Source: Comamonadaceae bacterium
GTDB lineage: Bacteria; Pseudomonadota; Gammaproteobacteria; Burkholderiales; Burkholderiaceae_C
NCBI GenBank assembly: GCA_947476285.1
Contig: CANJPU010000024.1
Location: 1 to 64,000 of the forward strand
Length of the DNA stretch: 64,000 nt
Direction of reading: 5' to 3'
The notes under the pieces: model-generated
The model's database searches: none
What the model was told of the DNA's origin: nothing
The model's input: only the letters and a program-made list of their open reading frames with translations
Made by a program: the position numbers and the translations under genes
Shown: piece after piece, positions 42,349-52,039 of the stretch
Layout: each line of letters starts with the position of its first letter
Position numbering within the stretch: position 1 is the stretch's first letter

Positions 42349-43566
42349 TTAGACCGAAATGCCCGCAGCCAGCAATTCTTCTGCGGTGAATCCGAGCCGA
42401 TCGATCAGGATCTCGCGATTGTGTTCGCCAAGTTTCGGACCGGCGCGACGCACACGCCCCGGCGTGCGCGAGAGTTTACCCACGACATTTTGCATTCTCA
42501 CCGGTCCTCCAAGCTCCTCATCTTGTACGGTCACGAGATTTTCGCGTGCAATGAAATGCGGGTCAGCGAAAGTCTGAGCGACATCGTAGACCGGTGCCAC
42601 GGCCGCATCGCTGCGCTCGAATCGCGCCAGCAAATCAGCCAGATCGAATCGGCTCACTGCTGTCTGCACGTGCGCATCGAGTGCATCGACGTTCTTGATG
42701 CGCAACTGGTTGTTGACAAACAGTGGATCGGTGCTCAGCTGGGGCATCTCAAGTGCCTCGCAAATTCTTTCGAACACGGCCTGCGTGCTGCCAGCGATGG
42801 CCACCCATTTGTTGTCACGCGTCTGGTAGGTGTTACGTGGCGCGGTGAAGGGAAGGCGGCTGCCCGCGCGCTGCTGCACGATGCCCAGCTGGTCGTAGTT
42901 GACAACCTGCGGGCCCAGCAAGGTGTAGAGCGTTTCATACAGGGCCAGGTCGATCGTCTGGCCTCGGCCGCCGTTGGCATTGCGCTCGTGCAGCGCCACC
43001 ATGATCTGGAATGCGCCCATCAGACCGGTACTTGCGTCACCAAGCCCGAAGCCGGGCAGAAGGGGGCGGCCATCGGCCTCGCCCGTGATGTGTGCATAGC
43101 CTGTCAAGGCCTCGGCCAGCGTGCCAAACCCGGGCTTGTGGGCGTTCGGCCCGGTCTGACCGAAGCCGCTGATCTTGAGCATGACCAGCCCAGGGTTGAT
43201 CTGACTCAGCACGTCATAGTCTATGCCCCACTTCTTGAGGGTTCCGGTGCGGTAGTTCTCCAGCACCACATCGGCGTCCTTGACCAGGCGCTTGAGTATT
43301 TCGACGCCTGTGGGCGTGTGCAGATCAACCGTCACCGACTTCTTGCCACGGTTGACGACCTTGAAATAGAGGCCAACCCCATTCTTTGCATTGCCCCAGC
43401 GGCGCAACTCGTCACCCAGGCCGGGACGCTCGAACTTGATGACGTCCGCACCAAAATCGGCCAGGTACATGGATGCTGTCGGCGCCGCCAGATGATTGGA
43501 GATGTCGATGACTTTCACGCCGGCCAGAGGCAGCGCCGGGCCCGGGGGGTCGTTCGGAATGTTCAT
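42349..43566 (-). CDS. Family III CoA transferase (CaiB/Frc)
   Basis: A 405-residue enzyme with the family opening VKVIDISNHLAAPTASMY, GADVIKFERPG, and Asp177 in GFGLGDASTG as the likely acyl-carrying residue. It would activate the acid made by the aldehyde dehydrogenase of this operon using CoA from another acyl-CoA, giving the lyase-like enzyme its substrate. Distinct in sequence from the CoA transferase at 24436. Separated from its neighbours by 17 and 36 bases. Confidence 0.92.
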   Translation of the reverse strand: MNIPNDPPGPALPLAGVKVIDISNHLAAPTASMYLADFGADVIKFERPGLGDELRRWGNAKNGVGLYFKVVNRGKKSVTVDLHTPTGVEILKRLVKDADVVLENYRTGTLKKWGIDYDVLSQINPGLVMLKISGFGQTGPNAHKPGFGTLAEALTGYAHITGEADGRPLLPGFGLGDASTGLMGAFQIMVALHERNANGGRGQTIDLALYETLYTLLGPQVVNYDQLGIVQQRAGSRLPFTAPRNTYQTRDNKWVAIAGSTQAVFERICEALEMPQLSTDPLFVNNQLRIKNVDALDAHVQTAVSRFDLADLLARFERSDAAVAPVYDVAQTFADPHFIARENLVTVQDEELGGPVRMQNVVGKLSRTPGRVRRAGPKLGEHNREILIDRLGFTAEELLAAGISV

Positions 43567-43602
43567 GAAGATTTCTCGTTGGGATGGCGTGCGCTGGCGC
43601 CG

Positions 43603-45108
43603 TCAGATCTTGACCACGAAGGGGTCTTGCACTTCTTCGCTCAGCTCGCACCAGACGCTCTTGGTCTGCAAGTATTGGTAGATGGCGTCGATGCCGTTTT
43701 GGCGTCCGATGCCGCTGGACTTGTATCCACCGAAAGGCGAGCTAAAGCCCATCGTGCGGTAAGTGTTGAGCCAGATGGTGCCCGCCTGCAGGCGGCGCGC
43801 CATCACGTGTGCACGCCCGAAGTCTCGCGTCCATACACCGGCGGCCAGTCCGAAGGTGGTGCCATTTGCCAGGTCAATCACATCATCGACATCGTCAAAG
43901 GGCGTCACGGTCAGGACCGGGCCAAAGACTTCGTTCTGGATAAGAAAGTTGCGTTGGTCGGTGACACCCACGATGGTGGGTTCGAAGAAAAATCCGTTCG
44001 GAAATTGCGCCATCGCGGGCCGTCGGCCGCCACACAGCAACTGCGCCCCTTGCGCAATCGCGCGCTGAACCATTGACTCGTCTTTTTCCAATTGGGTCAG
44101 GGTTGCAATGGGGCCCATCTGCGTCTGCGCCTGCGTCGGATCTCCCAGGCGGATTGCTTGCGCACGCTGCACAAGCTGCTGGACGAACTTGTCGTACACG
44201 CTGCGTTGGACATAGGCGCGAGAGCCGGCCACGCAACTCTGCCCGGCGGCGGCGAAGATGCCCGAGAGAACGCCGGCTTGCGCCGCCTCCAGGTTGGCAT
44301 CGGCAAAGACGATGTTGGGGCTCTTGCCGCCCAACTCCAACACGCAGCTTGCAAGCCGCCGGCCCACGCCGGCCGCGACTGAGCGCCCGGCATTTTCGCC
44401 GCCGGTGAAATTGATCTTGGCCACCAAGGGATGATCGACCAGCGCCTCGCCAGCCTCTCGCAGGCCGGTGACGACGTTGATGACGCCCGGTGGAATGCCT
44501 GCGCGTTCGGCCAGGCGAGCCAGTTCAATGGCAGAGGCCGACGCGACTTCGGAGGGTTTGATGACCACTGTGTTGCCCGCCGCCAAAGCCGGCGCGGCGG
44601 CCATCATGATGACCAGTGTGGGCGAGTTCCAGGGGACAATCACACCGACGACGCCCATGGGCTCGCGCAAGGTGTAGTTCATGACGCTGGGCCGCTCTGA
44701 CGGAACCACAGCACCCTGCACTTTGTCGGCAAGCCCGCCGAAGTAATAGAGCCAGTCCTGTGCCACGCGAGCCATCGAGCGCAACTCGCTCATCAGCTTG
44801 CCGTTTTGCTCGCTCTCCAGGCGTGCGATCAGATCGGCGCTATTGGCGATCTCATCGCCCCATCGCATGAGCAGCCTGCCCCTGCGAGTTGGCGACAGGC
44901 TCGCCCACGCACTTGTGCGAAAGGCCCGGTCCGCAGCTTTGACCGCCAGATCAACGTCCGGGGCGAGCGAGTTCGCAAAGCGGCCCCAAAGGCCGCCGGT
45001 GGTCGGATTGACCGCATCAAACACCTCGCCGGCCAAGGCGTCAACAGCGCAGCCGTCGATGTGATTTTGGTAGCGGGCAGGCGTGGTGCCCGAAGGATTG
45101 CTGTCCAT
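43603..45108 (-). CDS. Aldehyde dehydrogenase
   Basis: A 501-residue NAD(P)-dependent enzyme of the classical ALDH family. The signs are VIVPWNSPTLVIM and VIKPSE (cofactor), CVLELGGKSPNIV (general-base Glu) and AAGQSCVAGSR (catalytic Cys). I chose ATG 45108; an in-frame ATG at 45141 and a TTG at 45171 would lengthen the N terminus but lack ribosome sites. It is the promoter-proximal gene of the ~13 kb operon, with a regulatory palindrome at 45186. It would oxidise the aldehyde from the GMC enzyme. Confidence 0.92.
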   Translation of the reverse strand: MDSNPSGTTPARYQNHIDGCAVDALAGEVFDAVNPTTGGLWGRFANSLAPDVDLAVKAADRAFRTSAWASLSPTRRGRLLMRWGDEIANSADLIARLESEQNGKLMSELRSMARVAQDWLYYFGGLADKVQGAVVPSERPSVMNYTLREPMGVVGVIVPWNSPTLVIMMAAAPALAAGNTVVIKPSEVASASAIELARLAERAGIPPGVINVVTGLREAGEALVDHPLVAKINFTGGENAGRSVAAGVGRRLASCVLELGGKSPNIVFADANLEAAQAGVLSGIFAAAGQSCVAGSRAYVQRSVYDKFVQQLVQRAQAIRLGDPTQAQTQMGPIATLTQLEKDESMVQRAIAQGAQLLCGGRRPAMAQFPNGFFFEPTIVGVTDQRNFLIQNEVFGPVLTVTPFDDVDDVIDLANGTTFGLAAGVWTRDFGRAHVMARRLQAGTIWLNTYRTMGFSSPFGGYKSSGIGRQNGIDAIYQYLQTKSVWCELSEEVQDPFVVKI

Positions 45109-45183
45109 GCTGGTGGTCTCGATCAGACAAGCCCTGCTCATGTGCCAGGATTGCGTGCCCAGGTTGTTCAAGCGTCGTTTTTC

Positions 45184-45212
45184 ATTGTACGTACATTTAA
45201 ACGCAGTCGCAA
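45184..45212 (-). promoter_or_regulatory. Promoter and GntR-type operator of the aldehyde dehydrogenase operon
   Basis: Read on the minus strand: TTGCGA (45212-45207), 17 bases, TACAAT (45189-45184), a good sigma70 match. The perfect palindrome TGTACGTACA (45195-45186) covers the -10 box, so a bound repressor would block polymerase. The same palindrome with one change stands before the GntR gene at 30935. Confidence 0.65.
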
Positions 45213-45272
45213 TCTCTTGCCTGCGGTGGTTTGCGGGCAGGCCTAACTAGCCGAGAGTCGACAGACTTCGGG

Positions 45273-45683
45273 TTAACCCTGGCCGAACACGAGGCGACCG
45301 AGCATTCGATACGGCAGCAGAGTGAACGCGCCAGCGATGACCAGGCCGGCGAAGGCGCTGAGCATGGTGATGCGGTGACTGCGAATGCGTTTGCTGCGGA
45401 TGTGCATCACGCCCAGCGGCACACTGACCAGAATGAGGATGCTCAGCAGATGGATCAGGCTGAAGCGATCGCGGGCTTGAATGAAAAAGGAAGTGAGCGC
45501 CACGCACAGCATCAGGCAAACCCAGGCCCATCCCATGGCTTTGTGAAGGCCATCACCTTTGCGCCGCAGCAGCACGCTGGTACCGATCACCAATGCAGCC
45601 AGCGCCAGGGCGAGGTGCGCCAGCACATACCAGGGTGCGGTGGCCAAGGCGTGGATTTCCAGGGGAGGGGTTTGCGGGTTCAT
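45273..45683 (-). CDS. DUF2306-like small membrane protein
   Basis: A 136-residue protein with four hydrophobic helices (about 18-38, 47-67, 77-95, 106-125) and a basic loop IRSKRIRSHRITML, the pattern of DUF2306 membrane proteins. Function is unknown in general. It stands alone, followed by 120 bases of gap and then the molybdenum hydroxylase genes on the same strand. Confidence 0.75.
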   Translation of the reverse strand: MNPQTPPLEIHALATAPWYVLAHLALALAALVIGTSVLLRRKGDGLHKAMGWAWVCLMLCVALTSFFIQARDRFSLIHLLSILILVSVPLGVMHIRSKRIRSHRITMLSAFAGLVIAGAFTLLPYRMLGRLVFGQG

Positions 45684-45803
45684 GGCGGTGCTTCAGGCCA
45701 GTTGCGTGTGATCGGTGAGTACTTCTTCAATGGTCTGCCAGGCCATGGCCGATTCAGCTTTGCCGCCGGCAGGCTCTTGGGCATTGGAACGGCCAAGCCG
45801 CGC

Positions 45804-48023
45804 TCAAATCTTGGCGGTTTTCTCGCTGGCTTGCGCGAACAGGGCTCTCATCCTTACTCGCGTGAGCGGCACCGTGCGGGCACGCACGCCAGTGGCATCG
45901 AACACTGCATTTGCCAGCGCCGCCGGTACCGGGCTGGACGCCGCTTCGCCTGCGCCCAGCGGTGGCTGATCGATGCGCTGGATCAGATCGATGTCCAGGC
46001 GCGGCACTTCTGGAAAGCGCAGCAGTGGGTAGGTGGTCCAGTTGACACTGGTCACGCGCGAGCGGTCGAAGGTGGTTTCTTCGTGCAGGGTGCGCGAGAG
46101 TGTTTGCAAGATGTTGCCCTCTACCTGCGCGCGCACGTTGTCGGGGTTGATCATCAGGCCGCAATCGTGGGCGCAGGCCACGCGCGTGACACGGATCTCG
46201 CCGCTGCCACGGTCGACTTCTACTTCCATGCCCATGGCTACGTAGGTTTCGTTGTGCTTGTAGTGAATGTAGGCCATGCCTCTGCCGCTGGCCAGGCGCC
46301 GCTGCGCGCCGGCTCGGGGCGATGGGCGTGGCGACCAATTCATCAGTTTGGCCAGCCGCTCTATCACTTCGCGCCCGCGTGGGTTGGCCAGGTCGCGCAG
46401 GCGGAATTCGATTGGATCGACACCGGCCTGCGCGGCCAGTTCATCGACGAAACTCTCTACTGCGAAACCATTGGCCACCTTGCCCGGCGCGCGAATGTTG
46501 GATGGGCGTAGCGGCGCAGCGCCCAGCCAATTCACATGCACCTTCACTGCATTGGCCGCATAAGAAGGATCACCGTTTTGCGTGACCAGGCCAGTCGCCT
46601 GGCCCACGGGCTGTTTCAAGCCCGCCGCCAATGGCGAAAGCAGCGGCACCCATTCGAGGTTGGCGGTAGCGCGCGGCAGCCACATCTCGGTTTCCCAGGC
46701 GTCGATGTGGCCTTCGGGCGTCAAGGTGGCGCGCAAGTCCAGCATCTGCGGCGGGCCCTTGGGGTCCCAGCCCAGCTCTTCTTCGCGGCTCCATTGCACA
46801 CGCACCGGCTGGCCGGTTGCCTTTTACAGCATGGCCGCTTCGGCGGACGCATCATCATGGCCATTCATGCCGTAGCAGCCCGAGCCATCCAGGTAGATCA
46901 CACGCACCTTGTCGCGCGGCATCTCCAGCAAGGCCGCGCAGGAGTTGACCAACCGGTGGCTGGCCTGCGATGCGGTCCACACGGTGGCGCTGTCGGCTTT
47001 GACATCGGCCACCGCACAGGATGGCCCCATGGAGGCGTGCGATTGCAGCGGCCAGACATAGGTGGCTGAGATCTTGCCCGGTGCGTTTTGCAGGGCGGCC
47101 AACTTGGCAGCATCGCCTTTGTTGACAATGGTGTCGTGCCCCAGGAAAGGCCCGCGGCGCGCCCAATCGACCACGCCTTTGTCTGTGACCAAAGGGGTGC
47201 TCTCGCTCCACTGCACCTTCAGTTCGCGCGCGGCGCGAAGGGCGGCCCATTCATCATGGCTGACCACCGCGACAAAATCATTGATGCGCACCACGCGCAC
47301 GCCCGGCAGCGCCGCAACCGATGACTCATCGACCGCCAGCACTTTCGCACCCACGGCGGGCGGGCGCACCACGCGGCCGTGCAGCATGCCGGGCAGCTTG
47401 AAGTCATGCACATACACATGGCGGCCGCAGGCCTTGTCGGCGATGTCGGGTCGGGGCAGGGCGTGGCCCACTTGGGTGTACTGCGCGGGGTTCTTCAAGG
47501 GCGCTTTGGGGTTCATCTTCAGGTTGAGCGGCCGCTCACCCGCGAGCTCGCCGACCGTGGCTCTGGCACCATCGGTGGACTGCACCACGCCGTCGTTCAG
47601 CGTCAGGCTGTCGGCGGGCTTGTTCAGCCGCTGCGCCGCCAGCGCAAGCAGGCCTTCGCGCAAGGTGGCTGCTGCCTGCCGCAGCTCGACGCCGCCGCGC
47701 ATCACGCCGGTGCTGCCGGCAGTAGGGCCCTGATTGGGCGTCTGCGCGCTGTCGCCTTCGATGAGATCGATGCGGTTCACAGGCAAGGACAATTCTTCCC
47801 CGACCATCTGGCGCATCGCAATGCGGTGGCCTGTGCCCAGATCGACCTTGCCAGAGTAGATGATGGCCGAGCCGTCGTTGCGCAGGGCCAGGAATGAATC
47901 GACCTCGCCCAGGGCCAGCGAGCGGCGCGCGGGTGCGGCACTCTGGCCGATGGCGGCAGGCACGCCCGAGAAAGAAAAGCCGACGACCAGGGCGCAGCTC
48001 TTGAGCAGTTTGCGGCGGTCCAT
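45804..48023 (-). pseudogene. Molybdenum hydroxylase large subunit interrupted by one stop codon
   Basis: Two abutting parts in the same frame encode a xanthine-dehydrogenase-family molybdopterin subunit of the isoquinoline 1-oxidoreductase beta type (IorB), about 738 residues. A single TAA at 46826-46824 splits it after AEAAML; the frame resumes KATGQPVRVQW, exactly as in intact homologues. One base change from TCA would explain it. The N terminus has a Tat-like DRRKLLK signal. With the stop, neither half keeps the whole cofactor site, so it is probably inactive unless the stop is read through or is a sequence error. The 2Fe-2S partner lies just upstream. Confidence 0.85.
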
Positions 48024-48024
48024 A

Positions 48025-48495
48025 TCAGGCCTGCCTCTGACCGCTGGCACGCTCGACTGCCTTGAGCACGCGGTCATGCGATCCGCAGCGGCACAGGTTG
48101 CCGGCCAATGCGGCTTGTGCTTGCACACGCGTGGGCTTGGGATTGCGTTGCAAGAGGGCTACCGTGCTCATCACCATGCCGTTGGTGCAATAGCCGCATT
48201 GCGCAGCCTGCTCGGCGATGAACGCAGCCTGCACAGGATGAGGCTTGTCAAGTGTGCCCAGGCCTTCGGCGGTGGTGATGCGCTGGCCGGCGGCTTCAGA
48301 GACTTTGACAAGGCAGGATCGCACTGCCTTGCCGCCCATGAGCACGGTGCAGGTGCCGCACTGGCCCTGGCCACAGCCGAATTTCGTGGCGTGCAGCCCC
48401 AGGTCATTTCGCAGCGCATAGAGCAGCGGCATGTTGGCATCCCATGCCTCTATCGGCCGGCTGGTTCCGTTCACGACAAGCTGATAACGCGCCAT
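48025..48495 (-). CDS. 2Fe-2S subunit of molybdenum hydroxylase (IorA type)
   Basis: A 156-residue protein with two [2Fe-2S] clusters: a plant-type N-terminal site (FGCGQGQCGTC plus a later Cys) and a C-terminal helical site (QCGYCTNG and GNLCRCGSH). Such subunits relay electrons from the molybdenum subunit; as no FAD subunit is encoded, the acceptor is probably a cytochrome, as in isoquinoline 1-oxidoreductase. AGGAGG precedes the ATG at 48495. The stop is one base before the partner gene start, so they are coupled, but the partner contains a stop codon. Confidence 0.92.
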   Translation of the reverse strand: MARYQLVVNGTSRPIEAWDANMPLLYALRNDLGLHATKFGCGQGQCGTCTVLMGGKAVRSCLVKVSEAAGQRITTAEGLGTLDKPHPVQAAFIAEQAAQCGYCTNGMVMSTVALLQRNPKPTRVQAQAALAGNLCRCGSHDRVLKAVERASGQRQA

Positions 48496-48561
48496 GGCTG
48501 CTGCCTCCTGGATTGGACGAGGCAGCTTACACGCGGCGCGCGGGTCGCGCCACAAGGGTTT

Positions 48562-49932
<1,371 letters not shown>

Positions 49933-50250
49933 CTAGCCGAAATGGCAGATGTAGTGATAGGCCTGCTCCACCCGGATGTCAAAGCTGGAGTTGCCGGGAA
50001 TGCTGAATCGTTCGCCGGGGCTGTTTTTCTTCCATTCGTTGCTGCCAGCCAGCTTGTATTCGCAGGCGCCGGCAACGCATTCCATGATTTCGGGTGCGCC
50101 GGTTTTGAAGGTGAGTTGGGAGGGCAGCACGACGCCCACGGACAGCTTGGTGCCGTCTGCGAGCGCAAGGCCGTGGCTCACGCACTTGCCGTCAAAGTAC
50201 ACATTGGCCTGGGTGGTGACGCAGGCGCCGTCGATTTTTTCGGTGGTCAT
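49933..50250 (-). CDS. ppnP: Pyrimidine/purine nucleoside phosphorylase
   Basis: A 105-residue single-domain cupin of the PpnP (YaiE, DUF1255) family, which phosphorolyses many nucleosides. Recognised by VYFDGKCVSHGL, LPSQLTFKTGAPEIMECVAG and the ending SFDIRVEQAYHYICHF. Its normal length supports completeness. It sits 15 bases before argG, on the same strand. Confidence 0.93.
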   Translation of the reverse strand: MTTEKIDGACVTTQANVYFDGKCVSHGLALADGTKLSVGVVLPSQLTFKTGAPEIMECVAGACEYKLAGSNEWKKNSPGERFSIPGNSSFDIRVEQAYHYICHFG

Positions 50251-50298
50251 TGAAAAGAGAACGCGCCCCTACAGGGACGCATGCAGATGAGAAAGACC

Positions 50299-50330
50299 GC
50301 CGATTTTACCAATCGGCCCGCAAGGGCCGA
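50299..50330 (-). terminator. Two mutually exclusive hairpins after the glycine-zipper gene
   Basis: TCGGCCC-GCAA-GGGCCGA (50313-50330) is a perfect seven-base-pair stem with a tetraloop, and GCCGATT-TTACC-AATCGGC (50299-50317) is a second perfect stem sharing bases 50313-50317, so only one can form. Transcripts from 50370 downward would meet the GC-rich stem first, then TTGGTAAAAT. Either a terminator for that gene or a switch before ppnP. Confidence 0.4.
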
Positions 50331-50369
50331 ATTCAGGGCCAGTTGCCTGGCCCGTACTGCCCCGCTTGC

Positions 50370-51131
50370 TTAGCGCCAGCGTCGGCCGCTGTAGCCGCCG
50401 TAGCTGCGTGAATAGCCCAGATTGAGTGAGAGCCTCAGGGGCACTGCGGCGCCGTAATAGTAGGGGGCGTAGTAAGAAGGCGCGTAGTAAGGCGCATAGG
50501 CTGGCGCGTAGGCCGGGGCGTAATAGGCGGGCGGCGCATAGTACGGCTGCGCTTGGTAGCCCGGATACGCCACCGGCGGGGCAGTGATCATCGGTTGCGC
50601 GGCCATGGGCGGCGCGGTTACCACGCCTGAGTTGGCCATGGGCTGGCCCGGCTGTGCGCCCATTCCCATGGGTGCCACCTGCAACTGGATGGTCGGCCCC
50701 GGGTCTTGTGGCATCTGAACCGCGTACTGCCTGCCCGCGTATTCATAGCTCACGTTGTAGCCGGTGGTCTGGTTCTCGTACACAGTCTGTGTGCTGCACT
50801 GCTGCATGTTTTGCGCCTGAGGACCCGAGCTTTCCGCATTGTTCCCAAGTGCAGCCCCGCCGATCACGCCGAGCATGGTGGCGGCTGCACGGCCAGTGCC
50901 GTGGCCTATCGCATTGCCCAGTGCCCCACCCACGACCGCGCCCATCACGGCGCCTATGCCTGAATTGGGTTGCTGCATCGCCATTGGCTGCTGGCCGCAG
51001 ACTTGGCGATTCACGGCCACCTGCTGCACGATAGGCGTGCTGGAAATCACGCGGCCAACTTCCTGCGCATAGGCGGTGCCGGCTGCCATGGCTGCCAGGC
51101 CGATTGTTGAGATCATCACAGTTGTTTTCAT
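50370..51131 (-). CDS. Glycine-zipper surface protein with Tyr/Pro/Ala-rich tail
   Basis: A 253-residue exported protein. Signal peptide ends near AYAQ; ATG 51131 has AAAGGAGTC upstream. Residues 58-95 form a glycine zipper (IGAVMGAVVGGALGNAIGHG and LGVIGGAALGN), as in 17-kDa-surface-antigen-like outer-membrane proteins. A small beta-like block follows, then about 60 residues very rich in Tyr, Pro and Ala (repeated YYAP and AYAP units) and a basic Arg/Gly/Ser end. Probably a structural envelope protein; function unknown. Confidence 0.82.
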   Translation of the reverse strand: MKTTVMISTIGLAAMAAGTAYAQEVGRVISSTPIVQQVAVNRQVCGQQPMAMQQPNSGIGAVMGAVVGGALGNAIGHGTGRAAATMLGVIGGAALGNNAESSGPQAQNMQQCSTQTVYENQTTGYNVSYEYAGRQYAVQMPQDPGPTIQLQVAPMGMGAQPGQPMANSGVVTAPPMAAQPMITAPPVAYPGYQAQPYYAPPAYYAPAYAPAYAPYYAPSYYAPYYYGAAVPLRLSLNLGYSRSYGGYSGRRWR

Positions 51132-51180
51132 CGATGACTCCTTTGGTGCTCGAATGCCTTGAATTTTAGGCGGCGGCACT

Positions 51181-51201
51181 CCCAATCGTGTGTTGATTGG
51201 G
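51181..51201 (-). terminator. Hairpin between the Spx/YffB-like and glycine-zipper genes
   Basis: CCCAATC (51181-51187), seven-base loop, GATTGGG (51195-51201), a perfect seven-base-pair stem 25 bases after the stop of the Spx/YffB-like gene. No T-run; might also be an operator for the downstream gene. Confidence 0.35.
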
Positions 51202-51225
51202 TAAACCAAAGGTAAAAGACTGCTT

Positions 51226-51579
51226 TCAGCGACCGCAAAGCACGGCCCATTGCGCCGGATCAAAGCCAACTGTGGTTTTCCCGCCCCATTGAACGACCGG
51301 CCGCTTGACCACGCTTGGCTGCGCCAGCATCAGGGTGCGGGCGCCGGCGGTGCTGGCTGCCTGCTCTTGCGCGGCCGCGTCAAGCTTGCGCCAGGTCGTG
51401 CCCTTGCGGTTCACAAGCTTGTCCGCCCCCACCTCGGCCAGCCAGGCGTCTAGCTGCTGCGGCGCCAGGCCTTGTTTCTTGAAATCATGAAACTGATAGG
51501 GCAGGGCTTGCGCATCCAGCCAGGCACGAGCCTTTTTCACCGTGTCGCAGTTGGGTATGCCGTAGAGAGTGATTTGCAT
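51226..51579 (-). CDS. Spx/ArsC-like thioredoxin-fold protein (YffB type)
   Basis: A 117-residue thioredoxin-fold protein of the ArsC/Spx/YffB family. It starts ITLYGIPNCDTVKKARAWL, with Cys11 and no second Cys in CxxC position, then KLVNRKGTTWRKL and RPVVQWGGKTTVGF. Such proteins may be glutathione-linked reductases; arsenate reductase function is unlikely as ars genes are absent. A 62-codon open extension upstream of ATG 51579 is not protein-like. Confidence 0.88.
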   Translation of the reverse strand: MQITLYGIPNCDTVKKARAWLDAQALPYQFHDFKKQGLAPQQLDAWLAEVGADKLVNRKGTTWRKLDAAAQEQAASTAGARTLMLAQPSVVKRPVVQWGGKTTVGFDPAQWAVLCGR

Positions 51580-51601
51580 GCGCCGATGATAAAGCGCCGG
51601 C

Positions 51602-52015
51602 TTATCTGGGGAAGGTCGGATCGTAGTTGGCTTGTCGCGCCAGCAGCCGCCAGCTTCCATCCTCGCCACAACTCCAGACGTCGATGGCCAGGACGTGGCT
51701 GACGCGGTCGGCCTGCGTGCCTTTGAGTCTGACCACAATCTTCTCGACCAGGCTGACGATCGCGGTGTTGCCCGATACGATCACCTTTTGGCTGGTTACA
51801 TCGATGCTGTGGTAAACCGTGCGTTCCAGGCTTTCCAGAAAGCTGCGCTTGTCATCGAGCTTGCAACTGGCATGCCGATAGAACAGAGCGTCCTCGCACA
51901 TGTCGCGCAGAGTTGCCACGTCTCCTGCAAGCAAAGCCTGGCGGCGTTGCTGTTCGCGCTGTGCCACCGCATCCGCATGCGCGGATGTTGACGTCTGAAG
52001 GTTTGAATTTGTCAT
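51602..52015 (-). CDS. NTF2-like (SnoaL/DUF4440-type) protein
   Basis: A 137-residue protein with the cone-shaped NTF2-like fold suggested by LLAGDVATLRDMCEDALFYR, a central VTSQKVIVSGNTAIVS and a C-terminal DGSWRLLARQANYDP. Members include small isomerases, dehydratases and ligand-binding proteins. It lies 24 bases after the TauD-like gene in the same direction and may be part of that transcription unit; it could process the same compound. Confidence 0.8.
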   Translation of the reverse strand: MTNSNLQTSTSAHADAVAQREQQRRQALLAGDVATLRDMCEDALFYRHASCKLDDKRSFLESLERTVYHSIDVTSQKVIVSGNTAIVSLVEKIVVRLKGTQADRVSHVLAIDVWSCGEDGSWRLLARQANYDPTFPR

Positions 52016-52039
52016 GTGATGGTCCTGTGCCCTTGTTGT

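Noticed and set aside
42421-44076. A 551-codon open frame on the plus strand across the CoA transferase and aldehyde dehydrogenase genes
   Set aside because: It lies antisense to two clear enzyme genes and its translation is rich in His, Arg, Gln and Cys without any family motif; a by-product of high GC content.
51226-51579. Arsenate reductase
   Set aside because: The fold fits, but a single Cys, the YffB-like sequence and the lack of any ars gene argue for a glutathione-linked reductase of unknown role.
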